From: UBA6054 sp963975575
GTDB taxonomy: Bacteria > Planctomycetota > Phycisphaerae > Phycisphaerales > UBA1924
Length of the DNA stretch: 64,000 nt
Assembly: GCA_963975575.1 (NCBI GenBank)
Contig: CAXBHL010000006.1
Coordinates: 1 to 64,000 of the forward strand
Direction: 5' to 3'
In this document: piece after piece, positions 17,458-25,062 of the stretch
How the letters are laid out: each line of letters opens with the position of its first letter
Numbering within the stretch: the first letter of the stretch is position 1
Notes under the pieces: generated by a model
What the model saw: the letters and a program-made list of their open reading frames with translations, nothing else
The model's database searches: none
Told to the model about the DNA's origin: nothing
Translations under genes and position numbers: made by a program

Positions 17458-19110
17458 ATGCGCACGCGATTCATGCTTCTCATCGGTCTTACGACGGCGC
17501 TCGGCGCGGTCGGGGGATGCCAGTCCGACGGCGCCGGTCGCGACGGGGGCGCGCGGCTCTACGACGGCATGGGGAACCACAGCCGGGTGATCAGCACCGA
17601 CTCCGCCGAGGCGCAGCGGTACTTCGATCAGGGGCTGCAGCTGACCTTCGGGTTCAACCACGACGAGGCCATCCGTTCGTTCCGCCGGGCGGCCGCGTTG
17701 GATCCCGGGGCGGCGATGCCGTGGTGGGGGGTGGCGTACTGCAACGGGATCAACATCAACGACCCGCAGATGGGCGAGCAACGCTCGCGCGACGCGTGGG
17801 ACGCGACGCGGCGGGCGATGGCCAACATCGAGCGGGCGTCGCCGACCGAGCGCGCGTTGATCGGGGCGCTGTCGGCCCGCTACGCGTGGCCGCCTCCCGA
17901 GGACCGTTCGGGCCTGGACCGCGCCTACGCCGACGCGATGCGAGAGGTCCACGAGCGGTACCCGGACGACGGCGACGTCGCGGCGCTGTACGCCGAGTCG
18001 CTGATGAACCTGCAGCCGTGGGACTACTGGACCCACGACGGCGAGCCGAAGGGGCGGATTCTTGAGGTGGTCTCGGTCATCGAGCGGGGCCTGGAACGCA
18101 GCCCCGAGCACCCCGGCCTGAACCACTTCTACATCCACGCGGTCGAGGCGTCGGCCGATCCGGACCGCGCGGTGCCCGCGGCCGACCGGCTGGTGTCGCT
18201 CGTGCCGGGCTCGGGCCATCTCGTGCACATGCCGTCGCACATCTACATCCGGGTGGGGCGGTACGGCGACGCCGCGGGCTCGAACGTGGACGCGGTGGCC
18301 ATCGACCGCGCGTATTTCGAGCAGGCACCCGAGCCCGGCTTGTACGCGGCGTACTACGCGCACAACCTGCACTTCCTGGCGTTCGCGACGATGATGTCGG
18401 GCGACGAGGAGACCGCGCTGCGGGCCGCCCGGGATCTGGAGGCGGACATGCCCGAGGCCCCGCTGCGCGACTTCGCGGGGCTGATCGAGGGCGTGATGCC
18501 CACGAACTTCCACGTGCTGATCCGCTTCGGACGCTGGGAGGAGGTCCTCCGGGAGCCGGATTACCCGGAGTGGCGGGCGATGTCCCGCGCGGTGCGTTCG
18601 TACGCCCGTTCGATCGCGTGCTCGGCGCTGGGGCGGACCGAGCAGGCGCGCGCGGAGATGGCCGAGTTCGAGCGCCGCGCCGCGCTGGTGCCGGAGGAGT
18701 GGTACGTGATGCAGAACCGGGTGACCGACGTGCTGCCCATCGCCCGCGCGATGATCGAGGGCGAGCTGCTGTACCGCGAGGGCAGGCGTGAGGAGGCGTT
18801 CGCCAAACTCCGCGCGGGGATCGCGGCCGAGGACAAGCTCGTGTACGACGAGCCGCCGGGCTGGATGCTGCCCGTGCGGCACGCCCTGGGCGCTCTGATG
18901 ATGGCGGACGGGCGCTACGCCGAATGCGAGGCGGTCTACCGGGAGGATCTGGCCCGCAACCGCGAGAACATGTGGTCGCTGACCGGGCTGCGTCTGGCGC
19001 TGGAGGCGCAGGGCAAGACCGATGAGGCGGCGGCGGTGGGGGCGCGGCTCGAGACGGCCCTGGCGGACGCGACGGTCCGCCCGAGTTCGTCGTGCCTGTG
19101 CGAGCCGTGA
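17458..19110 (+). CDS. TPR-repeat lipoprotein
   Basis: A 550-residue exported lipoprotein (signal peptide MRTRFMLLIGLTTALGAVGGC) containing tetratricopeptide-like helices. The first is EAQRYFDQGLQLTFGFNHDEAIRSFRRAAALDPG, in which FNHDEAIRSF is characteristic of a planctomycete and proteobacterial TPR family of unknown function. Further repeats lie around 440-540 (EGELLYREGRREEAFAKLR). TPRs mediate protein contacts, so a scaffold or chaperone role in the envelope is plausible. The ATG at 17458 follows AAGGGGG; the extra N-terminal open frame is a shadow. Confidence 0.85.
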   Translation: MRTRFMLLIGLTTALGAVGGCQSDGAGRDGGARLYDGMGNHSRVISTDSAEAQRYFDQGLQLTFGFNHDEAIRSFRRAAALDPGAAMPWWGVAYCNGININDPQMGEQRSRDAWDATRRAMANIERASPTERALIGALSARYAWPPPEDRSGLDRAYADAMREVHERYPDDGDVAALYAESLMNLQPWDYWTHDGEPKGRILEVVSVIERGLERSPEHPGLNHFYIHAVEASADPDRAVPAADRLVSLVPGSGHLVHMPSHIYIRVGRYGDAAGSNVDAVAIDRAYFEQAPEPGLYAAYYAHNLHFLAFATMMSGDEETALRAARDLEADMPEAPLRDFAGLIEGVMPTNFHVLIRFGRWEEVLREPDYPEWRAMSRAVRSYARSIACSALGRTEQARAEMAEFERRAALVPEEWYVMQNRVTDVLPIARAMIEGELLYREGRREEAFAKLRAGIAAEDKLVYDEPPGWMLPVRHALGALMMADGRYAECEAVYREDLARNRENMWSLTGLRLALEAQGKTDEAAAVGARLETALADATVRPSSSCLCEP

Positions 19111-19252
19111 GCGGAGAAACGCACGCGGTTCGCGGCGACCCGTCCGGGCGCGTGCGAGCGCGGGCGGCCTTGCGCGGTCGCGTTCCGGTCATCAACGCGG
19201 GGGAATCGGCCGAGCCCCACGAACGGGGTGTGCCCGATCAGCGCGAAAAGTG

Positions 19253-19475
19253 TTGATCCGATACAGGGATCAAAGGTATTCTGGAAATCGGCACGGGAAC
19301 TACTGCGACCCCGTGCCGGGTCAACGCGGTGTGTGGGGGGCAAACGGCTTTGGGACAGCCGCGCGCACCGGATCCGAAGGGAAGGGGGTCGTCACCCCTC
19401 ACTGGACGACCGTCGGGAGCACAGAAAGGAACAGAAACGCACGGAACGCCCGCGGCCCCGAAGGCCGCGGGCGTT
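19253..19475 (+). ncRNA. Candidate structured RNA
   Basis: A coding-poor 482-bp gap between a TPR lipoprotein and ROK kinase contains consecutive stem-loops: TTGATCC/GGATCAA (19253-19273); CGGCACGGG/CCCGTGCCG (19289-19318); a 9-bp stem with two G-U pairs, 19327-19335 with 19362-19370, enclosing a GGCT/AGCC hairpin; GGTCGTC/GACGACC (19387-19411); and a final 13-bp hairpin (19445-19475). Such density of compensatory pairing suggests an RNA gene or leader. It matches no riboswitch I can identify: GGCAAAC...GGGAC recalls the c-di-GMP-I core, but the rest does not fit. Strand is assumed from the G-U pairs. Confidence 0.4.
19445..19475. terminator. Strong GC hairpin, possibly bidirectional terminator
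   Basis: A 13-bp perfect stem (AACGCCCGCGGCC/GGCCGCGGGCGTT) with a five-base loop between convergent units. T-rich stretches on the two sides are weak. Confidence 0.6.
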
Positions 19476-19592
19476 CTTGCCTCGCGAGCGAGCGTGTCGC
19501 GGCCCCGCCTGCGCTCGGCGCACGCGGCCGGAGCGTGGTGAGCGAGTGATGGTTCGGTTGCGCTGACGATTCCCGGGGACGGTCGTTCCGCT

Positions 19593-20597
19593 TCACACGC
19601 CGTGGTGGTGCAGAGCGAGCAGGCCGGCGCCGATGATGCCGGCGTCGTCGCCGAGCGCGCTCTCGATGACCTCGATCTTCTTGACGGCCTTCGGGAAGGC
19701 CTCGCGGATGGTCGCGGCGCGGATGCGTTCGACGTACGGGGCGCCCAGGGCCTCGGTCAGCCCGCCGCCGACGATGATGCGTTCGAGGCTGAGCAGCGTC
19801 GCGATGGACCCCACGGCCATGCCGAGGCGGTCGGCGGAGTCGTTGATGACCTCGCAGACGAGTTGATCGCCCGAGTGGTAGGCCTCGGCGAGGGTCTTGC
19901 TCTTGATGCGCCCGCCCTTGCCGAACGCGCCCGCGAGGCTGCTCTTGCGGTTGGCGCGGATGAGCTGGGCGATGCGCTCGGCCACGGCCGTGCGCGAGCA
20001 GTTGTGCTCGAGCGAGCGCGACCCGGGCGCGGCGCCGGGGACCAGGATCATGTGGCCGATCTCGCCGGCGGTGTGGAAGTGGCCGGAGAAGGGCTGCCCG
20101 CGGAGGATCAGCCCGCCGCCCACGCCGGTGCCGACCCACACGCCCATCAGGTCGGAGGCGCGTCGGCCGGCGCCGTGCTTCCACTCGCCGTAGATGGCGG
20201 CGTTGACGTCGTTGTCCACGCACACGTCCAGCTTGGTCTTCTTGGTGAGCACGCTGCGGAGCGGGGCGTTGTCCCAGCGGAGGTTGACGGCCTCGAGCAC
20301 CACGCCGGTGCCGGGGTCGACCGGGCCGGGGGTGCCCACGCCGATGCACTCGAGGTCCTCGAAGCGGATCTCCGCGTCCTCGCAGGCGGTGCGGATGCCC
20401 TTGATGACGCGTTCGACCACGCCCTCGAATCCGGACTCGGGATCGGTCTTGAGTTTGGAGCGTCCGAGCACCTGGCCGTCGTGGTCGATGATGCCGACCT
20501 GGATGTTGGTCCCGCCGAGGTCGACGCCGGCGGTCAGGCCGCAGCCCGGACGCTCTGGGACGATGGCGGCCGTCTGGTCTTGGGCGGGCTCGGGCAT
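19593..20597 (-). CDS. ROK family sugar kinase (glucokinase-like)
   Basis: A 334-residue cytoplasmic kinase of the ROK family, most likely phosphorylating glucose or a related hexose with ATP. AGVDLGGTNIQVGI is the phosphate-1 motif, VGTPGPVDPGTG the ROK segment, VDNDVNAAIYGEW contains the catalytic Asp, and HTAGEIGHMIL the sugar-binding E-x-GH. The usual zinc-binding CxCGxxGCxE is replaced by RSLEHNCSRTAVAERI, so the structural zinc site looks lost. It has its own promoter (TACACT at 20642-20647) and a leader with GAGGAT. Confidence 0.9.
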   Translation of the reverse strand: MPEPAQDQTAAIVPERPGCGLTAGVDLGGTNIQVGIIDHDGQVLGRSKLKTDPESGFEGVVERVIKGIRTACEDAEIRFEDLECIGVGTPGPVDPGTGVVLEAVNLRWDNAPLRSVLTKKTKLDVCVDNDVNAAIYGEWKHGAGRRASDLMGVWVGTGVGGGLILRGQPFSGHFHTAGEIGHMILVPGAAPGSRSLEHNCSRTAVAERIAQLIRANRKSSLAGAFGKGGRIKSKTLAEAYHSGDQLVCEVINDSADRLGMAVGSIATLLSLERIIVGGGLTEALGAPYVERIRAATIREAFPKAVKKIEVIESALGDDAGIIGAGLLALHHHGV

Positions 20598-20641
20598 CGG
20601 GGATCCTCGGTCGGAGCTTCGGGCGGGCGGGTGCTCTCGAC

Positions 20642-20647
20642 AGTGTA
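20642..20647 (-). promoter_or_regulatory. -10 element for ROK kinase
   Basis: TACACT on the minus strand, 44 bases before the ATG; this unit has a normal leader. Confidence 0.4.
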
Positions 20648-20739
20648 TCGCCGCCGGGCGCTGATCCGGGCGTCCGTGGCGCGCTTCCGGGCGAAGTGAG
20701 TGCGGACCAACCGGGACATTTCCCGGTTCGGCGTGCCGT

Positions 20740-21618
20740 TCAGACCAGGCGCGTGCCGATCACGCGGCAGTCCGGCGCGTGCGGCGCGACGGCCTCGGGC
20801 GGGGCGAAGCAGAACAGGGTGCTGCCCGACCCGGACACGTGGACCGGCGTGGCCAGGGCCGTCGCCAGCGCGGCGCGGAGCCGCGCGAGGCGCGGCTCGG
20901 CCCGCTCGGCGGCGTTTGCGAGGTCGTTGAAGGGGGCGTCGGGGTCCGGCGGGTTCAGGGCGGTCTGGCGCGCACGGGCCTCGTCGCAGGCCGGTGTCGG
21001 GCGTTCGTCGAAGGCGCGGTAGACGGCGCCGGTCGGGCAGCCGAAGGGCGGGCAGACGAGGGTGACGGCGCCGACGCGGCGATCGAGGCGTTCGGCGCGG
21101 TCGCCGAGCCCGGTGACGAGCGCCGGGCGCGGCGGGAGTTGTGCGCGCCAGGCGGGCGGGTCGATGAAGAAGGGGATGTCGGTTCCGAGCCGGTGCGCGG
21201 CCGCGGCGAGCGCGGCGTCGTCGAGGTCCAGGCCGAAAAGATCGCGCAACGCGAGCATGGTGGTGCCCGCGTCGGACGAGCCCCCGCCCAGGCCGCCGCC
21301 GGCGGGGATGGACTTGCGCACGCGCAGGCGGACCGGCAGCGGGCGCCCGGCCAGCGATTCGACCGCGCGGTGGGCACGCACGGCGAGGTCGGCGGCGGGG
21401 TCCCAGGCGACGGGTGTGCCGTCGTGCCAGGCGATGTCGTACTCGGTGTCGCCGGCGCGGGTCAGGGTGATCTCGTCGGCGAGGTCGATGGCGTGCATCC
21501 ACGAGGCGATGGGGTGGTAGCCGGCGTGGGGGTCGCCGGGCGGCAGCGCCGGGCCGACCGCCAGCGCGAGGTTGAGTTTCGCGTGCGCTCGGGCGTGGAT
21601 GCGGTCGGGCGGGGCCAT
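20740..21618 (-). CDS. ispE: 4-diphosphocytidyl-2-C-methyl-D-erythritol kinase
   Basis: A 292-residue GHMP kinase of the MEP isoprenoid pathway, phosphorylating the 2-hydroxyl of CDP-methylerythritol. HAKLNLALAVG at the N-terminus holds the catalytic Lys, SIPAGGGLGGGSSDAGTTM is the GHMP phosphate loop, GTDIPFF carries the conserved Asp, and VSGSGSTLFC is the C-terminal motif. The ATG at 21618 was chosen over the one at 21699. The earlier codons are Pro/Arg-rich, and TACGCT lies exactly six bases upstream of 21618 with no Shine-Dalgarno, matching the leaderless pattern. Confidence 0.93.
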   Translation of the reverse strand: MAPPDRIHARAHAKLNLALAVGPALPPGDPHAGYHPIASWMHAIDLADEITLTRAGDTEYDIAWHDGTPVAWDPAADLAVRAHRAVESLAGRPLPVRLRVRKSIPAGGGLGGGSSDAGTTMLALRDLFGLDLDDAALAAAAHRLGTDIPFFIDPPAWRAQLPPRPALVTGLGDRAERLDRRVGAVTLVCPPFGCPTGAVYRAFDERPTPACDEARARQTALNPPDPDAPFNDLANAAERAEPRLARLRAALATALATPVHVSGSGSTLFCFAPPEAVAPHAPDCRVIGTRLV

Positions 21619-21624
21619 CGGCGC

Positions 21625-21630
21625 AGCGTA
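21625..21630 (-). promoter_or_regulatory. -10 element for ispE (leaderless type)
   Basis: TACGCT on the minus strand, six bases before the ATG at 21618. Confidence 0.5.
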
Positions 21631-21722
21631 GGTTGGGCGTTGGGGGTGGGGGGTTGGATGGGCTGGGTTCGTGCGCTTCGGGGGCGATGGGCGCGGCACC
21701 GGGCGCTGTTGGTTCTTGAAGA

Positions 21723-21789
21723 CCCCCCTCTGTCACGCTTGGGCGTGACATCTCCCCCCGCCGAAGCGGGGAGAGATTGGTGACAGGGG
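21723..21789. repeat. REP/BIME-like palindromic element
   Basis: Two adjacent hairpins, TGTCACGC-TTGG-GCGTGACA (21731-21750) and TCTCCCC/GGGGAGA (21751-21774), enclosed by CCCCTCTGTCAC/GTGACAGGGG arms. The compact nested palindrome between divergent ispE and the NIF3-like gene looks like an extragenic repeat rather than a terminator, as no T run follows. Confidence 0.55.
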
Positions 21790-21844
21790 CGGATCCCTAT
21801 GATCTCGGTGGACATCGGCGGACGTTTCGGAAAGGAGCCCGGGC

Positions 21845-22999
21845 ATGGTGGTGCAGGATCTGATCAGCGCGATGGAGCGGGTGGCGCCGCTGCACGCGGC
21901 CGAGCCGTGGGACCGCGTCGGGCTGCAGATCGGGGTGCCGTCACGCCCGATCGGCGGGCCGGTGCTGCTGACCATCGACCTGACCGAGGCGGTGCTGGGC
22001 GAGGCGATCAAGATGCACGCCGGGGCGATCGTGGCGTACCACCCGGTGATCTGGAACCCCCTCAAGTCGCTGACGGACGCCACGCATTCCGAGCGGATCG
22101 TGCGCGGGGCGGCCGAGGCGGGCATCGCGGTGTACGTGCCGCACACAGCCCTGGACGCGGCGCCCGGCGGCGTGACCGACTGGCTGTGCGAGGGCGTGAG
22201 CGCCCCGCTGGGCGAGGCGGCCGAGGGCGTGATCCAGGGCGACTGCCGCGGGCTGTCTCCGGCCACCGGCGGGCACTCGGAGCGTGAGGTCAAGATCATC
22301 ACTTTCGTGCCCAGCGACAAGGCGGACACGCTGCGCAACGCGATGGGCACGGCCGGCGCGGGCGGCATCGGGCGGTACAAGCTCTGCTCGTTCTCGGTCG
22401 AGGGCGAGGGCACCTTCCTGCCCGAGCAGGGCGCCGAGCCGGCGGTGGGCGAGGTCGGGCGGATGGAGCGCGTGCGCGAGCGGCGGCTGGAGATGGTCTG
22501 TTCCAAGCGCGCCCTGCCGCTCGTGATCGAGACGCTCAAGCAGTTCCACCCGTACGAGGAGCCGGCCTTCGACATCGTCGAGCTGGTGCCCGAGCCGATC
22601 CGGCGGGCGGGTTCGGGGCGTCGCATCGTGCTCGACCAGCCGGCGACGATCGGCGAGCTGGGCGACCGGCTCAAGAACCACCTCGGACGCGCGCGCATCC
22701 GCTACGCGCTCAGCGGCGACGATCGACCCTTCCGCACCATCGGCGTGGTCCCCGGCGCGGGCAGCTCGCTCAAGGACCTGGCGCTGGCCGAGGGCTGCGA
22801 GGTCTTTGTCACCGGCGAGATGACCCACCACGAGATCCTCGCGGCCCGCATGGCGGGCATGAGCATCCTGCTGGCCGGGCACAGCAACACCGAGCGGGGC
22901 TATCTCAAGCGCCTGGCGGTGCGTCTGGAGGACCTGCTCGGCGAGGACGCGGACATCCGCGTGAGCACGCTGGACAGGGACTACATCGTCGCGGTGTGA
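21845..22999 (+). CDS. NIF3-like dinuclear metal protein (DUF34) with PII/CutA-like insert
   Basis: A 384-residue NIF3/DUF34 protein, a ring-forming dinuclear metal-binding family of unresolved enzymatic role (GTP cyclohydrolase I type 2 in older naming). Metal-ligand segments are AIVAYHPVIWNPL in the N-terminal half and EVFVTGEMTHHEIL plus AGHSNTE in the C-terminal half. The middle (about 155-275, KIITFVPSDKADTLRNAMG...YEEPAFDIVEL) is the inserted ferredoxin-like domain of the long subtype. AAGGAG is placed well before the ATG. TATGAT at 21797-21802 could be its -10. Confidence 0.92.
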   Translation: MVVQDLISAMERVAPLHAAEPWDRVGLQIGVPSRPIGGPVLLTIDLTEAVLGEAIKMHAGAIVAYHPVIWNPLKSLTDATHSERIVRGAAEAGIAVYVPHTALDAAPGGVTDWLCEGVSAPLGEAAEGVIQGDCRGLSPATGGHSEREVKIITFVPSDKADTLRNAMGTAGAGGIGRYKLCSFSVEGEGTFLPEQGAEPAVGEVGRMERVRERRLEMVCSKRALPLVIETLKQFHPYEEPAFDIVELVPEPIRRAGSGRRIVLDQPATIGELGDRLKNHLGRARIRYALSGDDRPFRTIGVVPGAGSSLKDLALAEGCEVFVTGEMTHHEILAARMAGMSILLAGHSNTERGYLKRLAVRLEDLLGEDADIRVSTLDRDYIVAV

Positions 23000-23760
23000 G
23001 GGGTTGGGAAGGTCGTGCCGCACTCGGGGCACAGGCCGTTCGAGATCGGGTGGCCGCACCAGGCGCAGCGTCCTGCGCGGACGCGGCGTTCGCCGGCGCG
23101 GAGCCGGAGTGTGGCGCCCACAAGCAGGATCGGGAGTGCCAGGAGGCCCCAGAGCCCGGATCGGGCGCTGCCCGCCGGGTCGGGCGGCACGCCCGAGCGG
23201 GTGGCCACGGTCCCGAACGCGAGCGGCACGCGCCTGTTGAACCGGATTGCCGGCATCCAGAGTTCGCTCAGCAGCGTGACGATGCCGGTTTCGAGGGTTG
23301 CGATCTCGTCGGCTTCGAGCCGGCGGGGACCGTCCGGCCCGTCCACCAGGAGCGCCTGGAGGGGAGGCTCGGTGCGGAGCGTGAAGACGGCCCGGTACGC
23401 GTCGATGCGGTCCGGTGTTAGTCTCGGAACTTGGGCGCGGGCTTCGTAGCGGAGCACCACGATGGTCTTGGAGAAATCCAGCCGGTCGTCGTCGAGTGGA
23501 GACTCGTTGGGGAACGGGTCGGGGATGGGGTCGATCACGCGGAGGTCGCCCGATCCGTCCCGTTCCACATAGACCGCCCGATTCAGCTGCGTGGGGATGC
23601 CGCGGTCGGTCCATCCGAGCAGAAACAGAAGGGCCGCGTGGAACGCCGCCAGGCCGACCACCGCCAGCGGAACGATGACGCATGCGCGGCGGAGGAGATT
23701 GCGGCGGTACAGGCGGATGCGGACGTCATGCGGGACCGGCTTTGCCAGCGGCACCTGCAT
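22981..23760 (-). CDS. Membrane protein with C-terminal zinc ribbon
   Basis: A 259-residue protein with a basic N-terminus, a transmembrane helix at about 27-50, a soluble central domain, a second helix near 205-222 and a C-terminal zinc ribbon CAWCGHPISNGLCPECG (two CxxC pairs). No named family recognised; such two-helix plus zinc-ribbon proteins are common in planctomycetes. It starts four bases after the LEA-like lipoprotein gene, so they are co-transcribed. Its 3' end overlaps the convergent NIF3-like gene by 19 bases. Confidence 0.78.
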   Translation of the reverse strand: MQVPLAKPVPHDVRIRLYRRNLLRRACVIVPLAVVGLAAFHAALLFLLGWTDRGIPTQLNRAVYVERDGSGDLRVIDPIPDPFPNESPLDDDRLDFSKTIVVLRYEARAQVPRLTPDRIDAYRAVFTLRTEPPLQALLVDGPDGPRRLEADEIATLETGIVTLLSELWMPAIRFNRRVPLAFGTVATRSGVPPDPAGSARSGLWGLLALPILLVGATLRLRAGERRVRAGRCAWCGHPISNGLCPECGTTFPTPHTATM

Positions 23761-23764
23761 GGCT

Positions 23765-24235
23765 TTAGCCGCCGAGGTTGACCGTCCCGCTCAGGTCCAG
23801 CGCGGCCTCGGGGCGGCTGATCTGGGCGTCGAAGAGCACGTCGGCGAGGGCGCCGGGGTTGCGGTAGAGCACCCGGCCGCGGATGGTGTAGGCGACCTCG
23901 CCGGTGCGGTCGGTCATCGACGCGGGGACGACCACGGGCAGCTCGAAGGTGTTAGTGCCGTAGGTGTTCACGGTGGACTCGGGCGAGCGGATGCCGGCGA
24001 AGACCGGCTCGTCGCCGAGGCTGAACTCGTAGGACGCCTTGCCCAGGGGCATCGGCTCGCGGTTGGGGTTGGTCGCCTCGATCACGAAGACCAGCACGGC
24101 GTGGTCGGCGTCGCGTTCGACTTCACGCACACCGATCGCCTCGAAGGTGGGGGGCTGGTAGGACGAGCAGCCGGCCAGCGGGAGGGCGGGCAGGGCCAGG
24201 AGCACGGTCAGGAGGGCGTTGGTTCCGCGGCGCAT
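23765..24235 (-). CDS. LEA14/WHy-like lipoprotein
   Basis: A 156-residue lipoprotein (signal peptide ending LALPALPLAGC). Its body resembles the LEA14/WHy fold of bacterial desiccation-associated lipoproteins: a strand-rich domain with VLVFVIEATNPNREPMPLG, where the NPN signature sits after the first strand, then YEFSLGDEPVFAG and FELPVVVPAS. It is the first gene of a two-gene unit. TACGCT six bases before the ATG points to leaderless initiation. A periplasmic stress role is only inferred. Confidence 0.82.
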   Translation of the reverse strand: MRRGTNALLTVLLALPALPLAGCSSYQPPTFEAIGVREVERDADHAVLVFVIEATNPNREPMPLGKASYEFSLGDEPVFAGIRSPESTVNTYGTNTFELPVVVPASMTDRTGEVAYTIRGRVLYRNPGALADVLFDAQISRPEAALDLSGTVNLGG

Positions 24236-24241
24236 GGGGGC

Positions 24242-24247
24242 AGCGTA
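24242..24247 (-). promoter_or_regulatory. -10 element for LEA-like lipoprotein (leaderless type)
   Basis: TACGCT on the minus strand, six bases before the ATG at 24235; the intervening bases (24236-24241) have no Shine-Dalgarno. Confidence 0.5.
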
Positions 24248-24313
24248 GCAGGGCGCGGGCCGGTCGGGGTGGGGGTGACCAGTGGGGAGAGGTCGGCGGG
24301 GTGCGGCCCCGGA

Positions 24314-24769
24314 TCAGGGCACGACCTGACCCAGGCTGACGAAGCTGGGGTCGATCTCGGCGCTGACGAGCTGCATTTCCTGCGTGAACGAGACCTTGTG
24401 GTCGATGTAACGGGACCAGTGCGCCATCAGCAGGGCCAGCACGACCGCGCCGATCCAGGCGCCCAGTTCCGCCGAGCGCCGGTCTCGGATGTAGATCAGG
24501 ATGCCCACGGAGAGCAGCACGGTGGTGCACTTCCAGGCGGCGAGGATGGCGGGGGACTGGTAGGCGATCATGGCCCGGGCGAGCGGGTTGGCCTCGGACA
24601 TGCCGGTGTGGGTCAGGAAGAGCAGGGTCAGGTAGAGGTCCACGAGGGACATCGCGGCGATCGCCGCCACGAGCACCACCACGCGGAAGGGACGCTGGCC
24701 GAGCGACCGCAGGACGCGGACGGGGGCGGCGACGGGGGGCATCGCGACGGCCTGGTGAGAAACGCCCAT
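24314..24769 (-). CDS. DUF5658-like small membrane protein
   Basis: A 151-residue protein with three or four hydrophobic segments. VDLYLTLLFLTHTGMSEANPLARAMI is the characteristic pattern (D-x-x-LT...G-EANP-AR) of DUF5658 membrane proteins, whose function is not established. The ATG at 24769 is preferred; another at 24742 is possible. The open frame upstream to 25081 is proline-rich shadow. It is divergent from the large PQQ-repeat gene. Confidence 0.72.
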   Translation of the reverse strand: MGVSHQAVAMPPVAAPVRVLRSLGQRPFRVVVLVAAIAAMSLVDLYLTLLFLTHTGMSEANPLARAMIAYQSPAILAAWKCTTVLLSVGILIYIRDRRSAELGAWIGAVVLALLMAHWSRYIDHKVSFTQEMQLVSAEIDPSFVSLGQVVP

Positions 24770-25062
24770 GATCAGGCAGATTCGGCCCGAACCGGCGCGC
24801 GGTTGAGCCACCGGGCCCGCGGGCGCACAATTGGTGGGAAGATGTGCGGGGCGGTCGGCCGGTTCCGGATGGCCGGGCGGGGGCCGCAAGCGGGCGGCGT
24901 GGCTCTCGGACGCGCCGGATCGGGGCCGGGGGCGGGGACGGGTTTGGGGGCGGGTTCGGGTCGCGCCGGGCCCGGACGGACGCCCGGACGCAACTCGGCG
25001 GCCGGCGGGCGGTTCGGTTTGGATGCTCCCGGCGGGGCCGGGCGGTGAACAGGGAGGTTCGG

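Noticed and set aside
19289..19306. Sigma-54 promoter (GGCAC...TGC)
   Set aside because: The GG to GC spacing is three bases too long and the sequence forms a hairpin instead.
19327..19370. Cyclic-di-GMP-I (GEMM) riboswitch
   Set aside because: Only GGCAAAC and GGGAC resemble the core; the rest of the conserved junction and the second stem are absent.
24844..25062. Extended N-terminus of the PQQ-repeat protein
   Set aside because: The in-frame extension is Gly/Arg-rich and lacks a start with a ribosome-binding site; the signal peptide begins after 25063.
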